A stretch of DNA of 64,000 nucleotides from Mallotus nudiflorus (lineage: Eukaryota > Streptophyta > Magnoliopsida > Malpighiales > Euphorbiaceae). Where the stretch lies: assembly GCA_947683625.1 (NCBI GenBank), contig CANTUR010000069.1, positions 4,650,001 through 4,714,000 on the forward strand, given 5' to 3'. The notes under the pieces are model-generated. The model made no database searches. It was not told where the DNA came from and saw only the letters and a list, made by a program, of their open reading frames with translations. Below, piece after piece: positions 44,930 through 57,370 of the stretch (its first letter is position 1; the number at the start of each line of letters is the position of its first letter). A program made the translations under genes and the position numbers.

Positions 44930-47349
44930 ACGATGATTATTTACGGCCAACATATTTGCCAGCGGCTTTGGCAAACTAGTTGGCGGAACTTAAAGAATGT
45001 AAATATATCTACATGGCTTTCTTCAAATCTCAACTATTCACATACTCTACTTTTTTTTTGAAAAAAAAAAAAAAAGGGATTGGCATGCACACACGAGTTT
45101 TTTTTTTTTTTTTTAATTTTTTTTACTTTATAAAATATTTTAATAAATAATAAAAAATTAATAAGTAAAAATTACAACAAATGAGTAATCTGTTGGCAAT
45201 AAAAAATTAAATTACACTGAAAAAAAAATGATAAATCTATATAAATAAAAAATATACTGTCATAAAATAAAATAGATATTAAATTTTATTTTGCAAATAT
45301 ACAAAAATAAAATTTTAACAAAATTAAAACTAAAATCTTTCATGCTGAGCTTTAATTTAGCTCAATTAAGTAAATACAAAATTAAAAAAATAATTTAATG
45401 AAAAAAATTGAACAAAATTTAAGTAAGAAAATTTACTTGCAAATTAAAAATCTCAGTATTTGTACTTCTATATATAAATGCCATTAAATTTTTTTTATAA
45501 CTCTTACGTTTTCATAAGTGTAAAAGATAAAAATAAAACCTAATGAGAAATGAATAGTTCAAATGCTATTTAGTGGGTCACTTATCGCAAAACTAGTCTT
45601 AAAGAAGTAAAGAGGGATAAAGATCAAATTGGCCCCTTAAATTTATCCAAAATTTACATTTGACCTTTATATTCTTTTTGGGTGTCAATAAAATCTCTAT
45701 CCTTCAAATTTAGACTATATTGGACCCATTTTTAAAAGATTCTAGTAATTAAGTCCAATAAATTAAAAAAAGTTTAACTTTAAGAATTGATTAATAAAAA
45801 TTAGGTTGAAAAATAAAGAGAATTGATAAAATTTCTCTCAAAATGTATATTTGTAAAGTTTTTTTTTTTAAGTTTATAGAAATATTTTTTAATGATTTTT
45901 AAAAGTAGAACTTTTATTTTAAAAAAAACGTTAAATCTAAAGAAGATAATTTTAAAAAGTAAAAATTATTTTCTTTAGATTTAAAGATTTTTTTAAAATA
46001 AAAGTTCTACAGTCAAGTGAGATATATTTAAAGTTAATTGAAAATTTTCTATAAATTTAATAATTTGGAAAACTTTTTAAAATTCTAAAACTTTCCTATA
46101 AATTTTATAATATTTTTATAATTTTTTAAAAAAGTTTTAAAATTTTAAAATTTAAATTTTTTTTAAATCAAGTAATATTGTTTCCTTATGGCCCTTAATT
46201 TATATTTGTTAGGTGCATATGAGGTAGACCAACTTAAAGTATTGACGTACAACAAACAATTTTGTGTAAGTTAAGAGACCTAAACTTACTGAGTTCTTAA
46301 AGTAGTTGTAGCAATAACTAATTGTTATAAATGATCTTCAAACAAACGCACAAAATGTAACATCGTGATTCACTTTGATGAAAACCATTCAATACTAAGT
46401 AAAATTACCTAAGATTTTAAGAAGTAAGTTGAGATCGAAAAGATTGAAATCAAGCCTATTTAAGCGACTCAAACTTCAATTTTGAATGCCACAAAGGTTT
46501 GATCAACTCCTTTGATAAGTTCATGCAAGAACACGATAAAACAAGCAATCTTTGCTTTTAGTTGAAATTCACTAAAATAATTTGAGTTAAACTTATCAAA
46601 TAATGTACATAAAGCTCCCTTTTAAAATGTTAAGGAAGTGACTTAAACCTAAAGAATTCTAACTAGCTAAAGTTTCCTTTCAAAGTAGGAAATAAACAAT
46701 TAAAACTAATACAAACTTATCTAAATATACTTAGGCCAAATTTTACTTGGATTAAGGCCTCAAAACACAAACATAAACCCTAACTAAAGTCTAAAAATGA
46801 ATTCTAATAAAGATTTAGGCCCAAACATGATTTGGTCCAAAATAAGTTAAGTACATAAGTCTTAAACAAGTTTATCCACAATCATAAAAAACTTGAATTT
46901 CAAATATGTTGAATAAAGCCCAATTATTACGAATTTGATTTTCCTAAAACATTTTGGATCTTCATGTGCATGATTAAACCAATTAATCTTCATAAAACCT
47001 TGTAAAGTCTCTTTAAACTTCTTTGCATATAATCTAATTATTGCGCCTTGAGGTAGCTTTAAAATATCATTCAAAGCATTATCTTCATGATTCAAATAAG
47101 ATCCACAACTTTGACTTAACTCCATATGATCCACTATCTTCAAAATGCTGCTTTTGATCCATTCGAGTTATTAGTTGAGTTGCCTCCATGCGATTCATAT
47201 CACTAAGTTTAATACTAAAAATACCTTGTAAAATAATTGAAAATAATAAAAGAGGATTGAACATTAAGGAATTTAAATATATCTAGAATAGAGAACTGAG
47301 AAACTAGATATTTCACTATAATAACTAGGGAATTAGTTTATAAACAAGG
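44930..47349. other. AT-rich intergenic spacer
   Basis: No gene recognised. The stretch 45618-45655 (GGGATAAAGATCAAATTGGC) resembles a MULE terminus, but no matching inverted copy was found. A long foldback at 45905-46010 is listed separately. The rest is A/T runs and simple sequence. Confidence 0.5.
45905..46010. repeat. Inverted repeat with 46-bp arms
   Basis: Left arm 45905-45950 begins GTAGAACTTTTATTTTAAAA and ends TAAATCTAAAGAAGATAAT. The right arm, 45965-46010, is its near-perfect reverse complement (ends AAAATAAAAGTTCTAC). The loop is about 14 nt. On RNA this would fold into a long hairpin. Confidence 0.85.
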
Positions 47350-48629
47350 TGTAGACGATGGGGTTTAGTGCGCGTCTAAGATTTTAGTAATCGTGACACT
47401 GTTTGAGCTCAGAGCTCTAAAGAACATACTACTATATAATAAAAATATAGTGTGGAGATGAGGAGTCGCCACATAGGGTAATAATTGGGACAAATCAAAG
47501 GTGGTGGTAACTTGATTCTCTAAAAGAAAGTTAGCATCATAACCAGGAGATTTTGGATACGGGATACCAACTTCTTTCAATCTTTTGTTCATTTAGAATT
47601 AGTTTATTAATTACTAAATTATTCCCTATTTACTTACAATTTCATTTAAACCCTATTTAGCATCCATCTAACTCTAAGGCAACTAGGCATGAAAGAGTAC
47701 ATAAAAAAAATGCATCCATAAAATACAACGTCCCTAAATTAGTCTCTTCTATATTAGTTTTAATTAAAGTTAGTGAAGTCTATATGTTTTAATTTACAAA
47801 TGAAATAGAAAGCTAAAGGTGAGCCCACATTTTAATTAAATTAATGAGCTTATGTCTACTTATTTTTAATTTTAAAAATAGTAGGCCTAAGTCTACTAAT
47901 TTTAAGATAGAAAATAGAAATAAATTAGTGGACTTAATTCTACTTAATTTTAAATTAAGTAATGTGATCCTAAATTTATTTATTTTTAAAAGAAAATGCT
48001 TTTAATGGGTTGAGTTAAGTCTATGTTAATTTTAATTAAACTAAAATAAAGGCTTAAGTCTAAATTAACTTAATAGACCTAAATTAATTTTAAAGTTAAT
48101 TAAACCTAAGAACAATTTTAAAAGCCTATTAATAGTGAGTTAGAACTTAATGTGGGTTTGGGGCCTAAAATGAATAAAAATATAAAAAACAACCCAAATA
48201 AACAAACCAAATAATCAAACAAAATGTCCACACTTGATTTCTAAACCCTATATCAATTACATGCAACTCTTATTAATCAACTACCACCATTGACTTTAAT
48301 TAAGATTTTACCAAATGAACCTAATTTACTAATTAATTTTAATAGTGCAGAAAATAAAATTTGTTTCACTAATTTTCTCACTATTGGGGCTATTACAATT
48401 TCTACATATAGAAACTAATTAATTACATGCCCAAATTAACCAAATGAACAATGAAACTACCATTAAACAAGAAACACAGAGATAAATAAGATAAAATAAA
48501 ATGAAACCTAAAAAACTACATAAAAATCATAATAAGATCAAATCCATGACATTTCATGAACCTTCATCGGTGAATTTTTATTTAATCACGTGACTCCATT
48601 ATCTTCTCCATTTAGATTACTCCCATTAT
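47350..48629 (-). repeat. 3' LTR of gag-only element 2
   Basis: Aligns with 62416-63714 in the same orientation, sharing GGAGATGAGGAGTC, CTTGATTCTCTAAAAGAAAG and CTTCTCCATTTAGATTACTC. The ends agree at TGTAGACGATGGGG on the plus strand (CA end on the minus). After 48629 it diverges into an A-rich run (to about 49040) that is not in the other copy, so the outer part is rearranged. Confidence 0.8.
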
Positions 48630-49072
48630 TAGGAAACATAAACAAACAATAAATAAAAATCAGTAAACAATCAATAAATAAGATTAAATAAAAGAAACAA
48701 ACAAAAAGAAAAAGGATAAAAATAAAGTACAAAATATATAAGATCAAAAGAATAGAAAGGAATAAAATAAAAATGAAAAAATAAACAACAAATATAAATA
48801 TTATTAAAATAATTGGATTAAAAAAAATTAAAAATAAAGTAAAAAAATGAAGAAATAAAAAAATGACAAAACAAAGGAGCAAAACAATTGAAATAAAAGT
48901 TGGACTAAAAGAAGAATAAAGATAAAATGAAATAAAAAAAATGAATGAATTAGTAATGTAACATATAAAAAAAATAAAATAATAAAAGAAGTAAAATAGA
49001 ATTAAAAAAATAAAAAAATAGATGAAGATGTTTAGATACATTATTGATTCTCCTCAGAGTTTGATCCCCATT
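48630..49072. other. A-rich simple sequence between LTR and nested element
   Basis: About 400 bp of AAATAAA-type low-complexity sequence, which gives a spurious hydrophobic open frame on the minus strand, followed by about 50 bp of unique sequence up to the nested element. No gene. Confidence 0.7.
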
Positions 49073-49896
49073 TGATGGGAATTGTAGGTTTCATCAATTA
49101 ACTCCCCAATAGCAAGAATACTATGATAAGTTGAATTAGACGAAAACTAGAAATTACCAATTTAATCCACAAATTCGGATCGTTCAAAGATTGAAGTAAG
49201 AAGATAGATGCTAGTTAACCCCTTTACCAACAAGGATAAAGATACTAAGATAGACTTTGAATTTCCTCTTATGCCATAAACAAGAAAGTTTGATAAATAA
49301 CAAGAAAACAAAGATTTAGATTTTGACACCACAAGCTAGAATAAAGCTTGATAAGTCACAAAGTTTATGCAAGAAATTAAAGACAAAATTCCTCACAATA
49401 AAACTCAAACAAAGTTATAATTCATATATCAAATTCATTCATGCTACAAAAGAAAGAAAATGACTTGTTTATATAGAGTACAAGTCCATGCTCACACTAC
49501 TAAAATAGACTCACACACATAGGATTACTTTTACTCTTAAATGGCCTTAATAACCATTACCCACATTAATAGCCATTACTTGGTATTGATTACCCCATTA
49601 ACTTTAATAACCACTACCCATAATAATAGCCATTACTTGGTATTAATTACCCTATTAACTTGTATATGGTGGCTATATGTAACCCTAATTGTTATTAACA
49701 CAAAAACAAGTTAAATATTATTCCTTGGGCCTTCATGGATGCCTTATTGGGCTGAAATTCTTGGGCTTTCCAAATGTCCTTAATTAAACCCAATATGGCT
49801 TCTTGAAGCTTCTTGGATTTGGACCTTATGATTGGGCCTTCTTGTACTATTAATGGATCTTGGATCTCTTTAGGCTTTGAACTTGGATTCACATCA
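49073..49896 (-). repeat. 3' LTR of the chromovirus-like element
   Basis: 824 bp bounded by TGATGTGAATCC directly after the polypurine tract and ...ATTCCCATCA at the far end. Its first 200 bp also encode the tail of the pol frame. The flanking plus-strand bases before 49073 are CCATT; the partner target duplication is lost with the truncated 5' LTR. Confidence 0.85.
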
Positions 49897-52800
49897 TTCC
49901 CCCTTTCTTCAAAAGGATTTGTCCTCAAATCAGCTCCATCATCTTTATCACCTAAATCAAACAAAGACAAGTCACTAACATTAAAAGTAGCACTAACATT
50001 GCCATACTCACTTGGAAGTTCTAGCTTGTAGGCATTGTTGTTGATGTGTTGAAGCACTTTAAAAGGACCATCTCCTCTTGGCATAAGCTTTGATTTCCTT
50101 TGGTTAGGAAATCTTTCCTTCCTCAAGTGCACCCACACCCAATATCCGGGCTCAAAAATGACTTGCTTCCTCCCTTTGTTGTGTTGCTTTTCATATTATA
50201 GTGTCTTCTTCTCAATGTTTGCACGCACCCTCTCATGCAAAGTCTTGATGAACTCAACTTTTTGTTTCCCCTCTAGATTAGCTTTGTCCAATGGCAATGG
50301 TAGTAAATCTAATGGAGTCATTGGGTTGAATCCATACACAACTTCAAATGGTGAGCAATTTGTTGAACCATGCACACTCCTATTGTAAGCAAATTCCACA
50401 TGTGGCAAACATTCTTCCCAATTCGTCAGATTTCTTTGGATGACAGCCCTCAAAAGTGTTGAAAGTGTCCTATTGACCACCTCCGTTTGTCCATCCGTTT
50501 GTGGATGACAAGTTGTAGAATATAAAAGCTTTGTCCTTATCTTTCCCCAAAGAGTCTTCCAAAAGTGACTTAGGAATTTGACATCCCTATCACTCACAAT
50601 GGTCCTTGGCACTCTATGTAGCCTAACAATCTCCTTGAAGAATAGATTGGCAATATGGGTTGCATCATCCGTCTTGTGACATGGAATGAAATGTGCCATT
50701 TTGCTAAACCTGTCCACAACAACAAAAATGGAATCTCTCCCTCCCTTGGATCTAGGTAATCCTAAAACAAAATCCATAGAAATGTCTACCCAAGGTTCAT
50801 TTGGTATAGTAAGAGGTGTATACAAACCATGAGGCATTGCTTTGGATTTGGCTTGTTTGCAAGTAATGCATTTCTCACAAATTCTCTTAACATCCCTTTT
50901 CATGTGTGGCCAAAAGAAATGGTCACCTAACACATCCAAAGTTTTCTTAATCCCAAAATGCCCCATTAAACCTCCGCTATGTGCCTCTCTCACAAGTAAC
51001 TCTCTTAAAGAACTTTGTGGCACACACAATTTGTTTTCCCAAAAAAGAAAACCATCAAACTTATGGAACTTATCAAAACCCCCTTTCTCACATGCCCCAT
51101 AAACATTAGAAAAATCAGGATCATTAGAATAAAGATCTTTGATGTATTCAAATCCTAATAATTTTGCATCAAGTTTAGAGATCAAGGCATACCTTCTTGA
51201 CAATGCATCGGCCACCATATTTTCTTTCCCTTGCTTGTACTTAATGATGTACGGAAAGGATTCAATGAATTCCACCCATTTTGCATGTCTCTTGTTGAGC
51301 TTTCCTTGTCCTTTGAGATACTTCAAGGACTCATGGTCAGTGTGAATTATGAATTCTTTATAACCAAGGTAATGCTGCCATGTCCTTAGAACCCTCACCA
51401 ATGCATAGAACTCCTTGTCATATGTAGGGTAGTTTAGACTTGCTCCACTTAGCTTTTCGCTAAAGAATGCTATGGGCTTGCCTTCTTGCATCAAAACTCC
51501 TCCAATACCTATGCCACTTGCATCGCACTCAATCTCAAAAGGTTTAGTAAAATTTGGCAAAGATAACAAGGGTGCAGAACTTAATTTGTCTTTTAGCAAG
51601 TTAAAAGCCTCATCTTGTTCAATTCCCCACTTAAAACCAACATTCTTTTTGATGCATTCAGTTAAAGGTACAGCTATGGTAGAAATTTTTTTAATGAACC
51701 TTCTATAAAAGCTAGTTAAACCATGAAAGCTTCTTGCATCACTTACACTTGTGGGTGTTGGCCATTCTCTAATTACTTTTACCTTTTCTTGATCAACATG
51801 AATGCCCTTGTCATTGACAATATATCCAAGAAAAGTAATTTCATTAGTGCAAAAACAACATTTCTTTATATTAGCATACAACTTCTCTTCTCTAAGCACA
51901 TCAAAAACACAAGTCAAATGTTGTACATGCTCATCTAAATTTTTGCTATAAACCAAGATATCATTAAAATAGACAACAACAAATTTGCCTATGAATGCTC
52001 TTAAAACATGATTCATCAATCTCATGAAAGTGCTTGGTGCATTAGTTAAACCAAAAGGCATTACTAACCACTCATATAAACCATGTTTAGTTTTAAAAGC
52101 TGTTTTCCATTCATCACCTTCTCTCATTCTAATTTGATGATAACCAGATTTCAAATCAATTTTTGAAAACAAATATGATCCATGCAATTCATCCAACATG
52201 TCATCTAGCCTAGGAATGGGATGTCTATACTTCATCGTGATTTTATTGATGGCACGACAATCAACACACATCCTCCAAGTTCCATCTTTCTTAGGCACTA
52301 ACAAGACGGGTACGACACATGGACTCATGCTTTCACGAACATAACCCTTCTCCATAAGCTCACTCACTTGCTTTTGGATTTCCTTGGTCTCCTCCGGATT
52401 ACATCTATATGCTGGTCTATTTGGAATGCTTGCTCCGGGTATGAAATCAATTTGGTGCTCAATGCCTCTTTTAGGTGGCAAACCATTTGGAATTTCTTCT
52501 GGGAATAAATCTTCATAAACCTGCAAAAGATCAACAACAACACTAGGCAAACCATTGGTTATTTCGTTAGAAATATGCAAAATCTCCTTGTACATAAGTA
52601 CAAGCATGTGTTGCCTCAAAAGCATAGCTTCCTTCACATCACTCATTTTTGCATAAACACTCATTTTTCTTTCATTTGAACCTTCCTTGTTTTCTCTCAC
52701 CATGTGTTTCCCATTTTGGTCAAGAGAATTGGAATTTTTAGGTTCACTCATCTCACCTTTTTCTTTACTCTCAAAGGTTTCCCTTCTGAAAGAATTTCCC

Positions 52801-54413
52801 AATGAAGAACCCATTTCTTCATATTGTTGCTTGATGCGCATTTGGTCTTCAAAAATCTGTTTTGGAGTTAATGGTCCAAGGTTAAACCTTTTTCCATCCA
52901 TAGTCAAAGTATACATTTTTTTGAATCCATCATGATTAGCCCTTCTATCATATTGCCAAGGTCTCCCCAACAACATATGTCCGGCCAACATTGGTAACAC
53001 ATCACACAACACCTCATCCTTATATCTACCAATTTGAAAAGAAACTAGAACTTGCTTATTTACCTTTACAACTCCACTTTCATTAAGCCATTGCAACTTG
53101 TATGGTCTTGGGTGCTTGGTAGTAGGCAACTTCAATTTCTCCACTAGCAAAGTGCTTGCTACATTAGTACAACTTCCACTATCCACAATCATGTTGCACA
53201 ACTTGTTAGAAATCAAACAATGAGTATGAAACAAATTTTCCCTTTGCTCCCTATGGACATCATGTTTATTTTGCAAACTCAATGTTCTTTGAACAACAAG
53301 ATTATCTCCCCTAGCACATTCAACATCACTACAATCTTCTAAAGAAGGCATATCATCATCACTATCCCCCTCACTCTTCGACTCAATATCACCATCCCTT
53401 AGAATCATAGCTTTCTTATTTGGACATTCCCTAGCAATGTGCCCATGACCCAAACACTTAAAACATTTGATTCCCCTAGTTTGGGCTGGTTGATTCTCAC
53501 CCTTTCCCTTATTACCCAAGTCAATTTTAGGTTTATTTTCTTCCACTTTTGACTTGTTAAAAGGTTTATCATCCTTTTTCCCCCAAGAAGTTTTCCAAGA
53601 AGAAGAAGAACCCACATTTGGTTTAGAATCATACCTCTTTCCTTTCAATTGCCTTTCCACTTTCATGGCCAAATTCACCATATCTTCAATCTCCACATAA
53701 TGTTGCAAATCAACAACATCAGCAATGTTTTTGTTTAGCCCTCTCAAAAACCTTGCCATGGTAGCTTCACGATCTTCTACCACATTTGCTCTAATCATAG
53801 CCTTCTCCATTTCTTTGTGATACTCCTCAACACTCATGGATCCCTGAATTAGAGTTTGTAACCTTTGATGAAGCTCTCTATAGTAATGGCTTGGAACAAA
53901 CCTCTTTCTCATGATTTGCTTCATTTCCCTCCAAGACTCCATGGGTTTTTCTCCATATCTACGTCTTTCCTTGCAAAATTGATCCCACCAAACAATTGCA
54001 TAATCACTAAACTCAACAGCGACAAGTTTTACCTTTTTCTCCTCCGAATAATTATGACATTCGAAGATGAGTTCCACTTTCCTCTCCCATTTGAGGTACA
54101 CATCTGGATCATTTCTTCCTTGGAATGAAGGAATCTTCATTTTGATGCTTCCAAGGTTGCGATCAACATCATCTTTAGGACGTCCTCTCCTAGCTTGTCT
54201 CCTAGGATTGATTTGTTGTCCCACCAAGGTGACTTGATCATCATCCAATTCATCCTCTCCTTCATAGTCCTCTTGGTCAATTGGTGGACGTCTCATTTCT
54301 TTAGGCTCTCCTTGTAATTGGTTAAGGATGCCATCATGCCTCTCCAATTTCTCATTGACTCCCGCCATCATGTTAAACATTCTTTCGAATTGTTGTTGCA
54401 TAGCTTGAATCAC
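49695..54413 (-). pseudogene. Ty3/gypsy gag-pol polyprotein, nearly intact
   Basis: A 1405-codon frame (54413-50196) reads through one TAA (50198-50196, likely from CAA) into another 165 codons ending at 49695. Domains by residue: Gag core about 95-260 (YAIVWWDQFCKERRR), zinc knuckle 317-331 (CFKCLGHGHIAREC), protease Asp411 (MIVDSGSCTNVAS), reverse transcriptase about 660-860, RNase H about 955-1075 (FEIECDASGIGIGG), integrase zinc domain about 1140-1175 (HSGGLMGH, CEKCITC) and catalytic core about 1205-1310 (SMDFVLG, IVSDRD, GQTEVVN). The RT catalytic box reads VVVYFNDILVYSK with Asn817 in place of the first Asp of YxDD, so polymerase activity should be lost. The listed start is GTG; an in-frame ATG is 12 nt downstream and the frame is open slightly upstream. 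The C-terminal part (GDGPFKVLQHINNNAYKLEL; FNVSDLSLFDL) has no classical chromodomain. Confidence 0.9.
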
Positions 54414-55060
54414 ATGATCATTTGTAGAAGAAGAACTTGTGTCTTTTGAAAACCTAAAATTTTAACAAAAGAAAATAGAAAAAAGACAATCTCACAACAC
54501 TCCCTCACGTGTTTCACTCAAAATTGATGTATACCACTCGTGTTTACACTCAATTTTGGCTTTTTCTCTAATGATCTCACACTCTTGCCTTTTACCTCTT
54601 AAATTTGTCTTTTGATTTCTTAGATGAACTAAGTTTCTCAATCAAACAAGATTCAAGAATGTAGTAATCAATGATAAAAAAAAAATAAGGTAGGCTTAAA
54701 GAAAAGAACATTGTAACAAATAGGCTAATAGAAATGAAAATCAAAGATAGATCATCAAAGAACACAAAGAGACAGAATTATAAAGATAGATCTCAATGAA
54801 TATGAAGAGTCAATTTTTTTTTTAATGTAAACTGATATCTAACATAGGAATATCAAAGATAACATATACTTTTTTAATGGACGAATTTCTTTTTTTTTTT
54901 TTTGATATCTGCAAACAAAATCTTGAGATAAGAAGAATAAAGATAAAAAAAAATAACAAGAATAATAGATAGCAATAAAGGTGCAAAATATAAGATGAAC
55001 ACAAGATATTGAGAACTAAAAGATAGTTTTGGATACGCAAACCTCAATCTTGAGCCAATG

Positions 55061-55075
55061 CTCTGATACCACTTA
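55061..55075 (-). other. Primer-binding site of the chromovirus-like element
   Basis: Directly inside the 5' LTR end the minus strand reads TAAGTGGTATCAGAGCATTG. TGGTATCAGAGC is the classic tRNA-iMet primer-binding sequence of plant LTR retrotransposons. Confidence 0.85.
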
Positions 55076-55542
55076 TGATGGGAATTGTAGGTTTCATCAA
55101 TTAACTCCCCAATAGCAAGAATACTATGATAAGTTGAATTAGACGAAAACTAGAAATTACCAATTTAATCTACAAATTCGGATCGTTTAAAGATTGAAGT
55201 AAGAAGATAGATGCTAGTTAACCCCTTTACCAACAAGGATAAAGATACTAAGATAGACTTTGAATTTCCTCTTATGCCACAAACAAGAAAGTTTGATAAA
55301 TAATAAGAAAACAAAGATTTAGATTTTGACGCCACAAGCTAGAATAAAGCTTGATAAGTCACAAAGTTTATGCAAGAAATTAAAGACAAAATTCCTCACA
55401 ATAAAACTCAAACAAAGTTATAATTCATATATCAAATTCATTCATGCTACAAAAGAAAGAAAAAGACTTGTTTATATAGAGTACAAGTCCATGCTCACAC
55501 TACTAAAATAGACTCACACACATAGGATTACTTTTACTCTTA
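55076..55542 (-). repeat. Truncated 5' LTR of the chromovirus-like element
   Basis: 467 bp matching 49073-49539 with about six substitutions. The match stops at CTTTTACTCTTA, after which unrelated tandem-repeat DNA begins. The missing part is the start of the LTR, including most of U3, so this copy probably has no promoter. Confidence 0.85.
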
Positions 55543-56430
55543 TTGTAGTTGACACTGTGTTTAGTGCATTTTAAAAATAGACTGTAGTTCTAGTGGACCA
55601 TTTAGCAGTGATGCTATTATTGTGTTCAGTGAATAGTAGTTGACAATACTTTTAGTGCATTTTGAAAATAGGCTACAGTTCTAATGGAACATATAACGGT
55701 GATGCTATCACTATATTCAGTGAATAGCAGTTGACATTACGTTCAGTGCATATTGAAAACATGCTATAGTTCTAGTGGAACATATAATAGTGATGCTATC
55801 ACTGTATTCAATGAATAGCAGTTGACACTGTGTTCAGTGCATTTTGCTATATTTCCTATAGGATGTTTAGCAAGTGACTATATTTCCTATGGGACGTTTA
55901 GTGATAGTGATTTTCACTATATTCCCTGTGGGATGTTTAGTGATTGTGATTTTTACTATTTTCCTTATGGGACATCCAGTGATTGTGATTTTCACTATAT
56001 TCCCTATGGGATGTTTAGTGATCATGATTTTCATTATATTCCCTATGGGACGTTTAGCAAAAATATATTATAACTACTATGTAGTGTCTAGCTAATTGTA
56101 CTATAATTCCTATGGAACGTTTAGTAATTGTGACTGAAAGTTTTACTATATTTTCTGTGGAACGTTTAGCGAAAATATGCTATAACTATTGTGTAGTGAT
56201 TGTATTATAGTTCCTGTGGAATGTCTAGTAACTGTGACTGAAAGTTTCACTATATTTCCTATGGAACGTTTAACGATAATATACTATAACTACTGTGTAG
56301 TGTCTAGCTAAAGTGATTGAAGAAAAGTACTATAACTACTATGTAGTGTCTAGTAAATTATGATTTAAAAGTGTGCTATAACTACTATGTGGTGTCTAGC
56401 GAATTGTGTTTTGAAAGTGATAAGTTGTAA
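55543..56430. repeat. Complex tandem arrays (about 94-bp, 39-bp and about 110-bp families)
   Basis: Three successive families. 55543-55850: three units of about 94 bp (AGTTGACACTGTGTTCAGTG, then GATGCTATCACT). 55850-56065: five to six units of 39 bp (CTATATTCCCTATGGGATG, then TTTAGTGATTGTGATTTTCA). 56066-56430: longer units with TATAACTACTATGTAGTGTC and TATGGAACGTTTAGTAATTG. The families share short motifs (ACGTTTAG, GTTCAGTG), so they probably arose from one another. They lie between the gag remnant and the 3' LTR of gag-only element 2. Confidence 0.8.
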
Positions 56431-56994
56431 TCTAGCCATTACTTGCTTTTGCTGCTGCAATCCATATTTGCTTGGAATTTTTATCTTTGGTTATTTGATT
56501 CAAATGCTTGAATTTTTTATGCTAACTAATTGGAATTTATGCTGATTTCTTTGAATTTCTGCGCTGATTACTTTAATTAATTGCCTTTGTTGTAGCTAAT
56601 TTTGATTGACTTGATAGCACTGGTGCTAATTCTACATGTTGAGTTTATCTTCTTCTGGACTTGCTATTCCTGAAGACTTATTGAAGTTAGTTTCAACATG
56701 TTAATTATACAAAAAAGTACTTATATTTTTGAAAATTTATGAGAAAATTCATCACTTTGTCATGAGATAGCATGCACTTAATGAATCTCACTAATTTTGA
56801 TTTTCATGACTATAATTTATTTTCCATTCGTAGAGGTATAATTAACCATCTTATGTTGAGAGCATATTTTTTTACCAAGTGAAAAGCTTACTTCCACACC
56901 TAATTTTAGGGAGAATTTACTAAACAAAACTTATGAAAATTGAGCATAAACATATCAAATTCTGAGTATCAAAAAAGTTTTTGAGTTATTCTTG
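56431..56994. other. Non-coding interior of gag-only element 2
   Basis: No gene or repeat recognised; moderately AT-rich sequence between two tandem arrays. Confidence 0.6.
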
Positions 56995-57370
56995 TGCTTT
57001 CCTTTCTTATCTGAGTATTCCCCCGCCTTTGTGATATTACTCAGTGTGGATACCATTGGAAAGGTCCTTCGGATACTCATACTTTTATAGAGCATTGGAG
57101 TAAATAGAGCAACTTTTAACATCATCCTTTTTTAGTATTCCCCTACCTTTCTTATATTACTCAGCGTGGATATCGCCAGAGGTTCATGTTGATACTCTTA
57201 CTCATTTCTAAGCATTGGAGTACATTATGCTTGCTCTTATTTTGATTCTCCTCTTAGTATTCCCCCACCTTTCTTATATTACTCAATATAAATACCGTTA
57301 AGGGATTTTGTACTCATGCATTTCTAAGCATTAGAGTAGATTATTTGCATATTTATTATTCAAAAGACTA
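56995..57370. repeat. 121-bp tandem repeat, three copies
   Basis: Copies start near 57012, 57132 and 57255, each with AGTATTCCCC-CCTTT, TATTACTCAG, GATACC and TTTCTAAGCATTGGAGTA. Divergence is about 20-25% by eye. Separate family from the arrays at 55.5-56.4 kb. Confidence 0.8.

Larger units (their letters stand above)
49073..55542 (-). mobile_element. Young chromovirus-like Ty3/gypsy element, 5' LTR truncated
   Basis: Minus-strand order: truncated 5' LTR (55542-55076), PBS-like TGGTATCAGAGC at about 55072-55061 (complementary to the initiator tRNA-Met 3' end), gag-pol (54413-50196, continuing to 49695 past one stop), polypurine tract GAAGAAAGGGGGAA (49910-49897), and full 3' LTR (49896-49073; TGATG...CATCA, 824 bp). 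Over the 467 bp they share, the LTRs differ at about six positions (about 1.3%), so insertion was recent. The first 350 or so bp of the 5' LTR are missing, where tandem repeats now begin. Sequence features (gag-pol in one frame, pol tail reading into the LTR) fit the CRM/Reina side of the chromoviruses; clade is not certain. It sits inside gag-only element 2. Confidence 0.85.

Noticed and set aside
48586..49041. 151-codon hydrophobic open frame on the minus strand
   Set aside because: It is encoded by AAATAAA-type low-complexity DNA and has no protein-like composition.
50158..54128. Plus-strand ORFs opposite the Ty3/gypsy polyprotein
   Set aside because: They are shadows of the 1405-codon minus-strand gag-pol frame.
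55822..56095. Repeat-protein gene
   Set aside because: The repeated peptide comes from a 39-bp tandem array open in two frames; no start context or neighbouring exon supports a gene.
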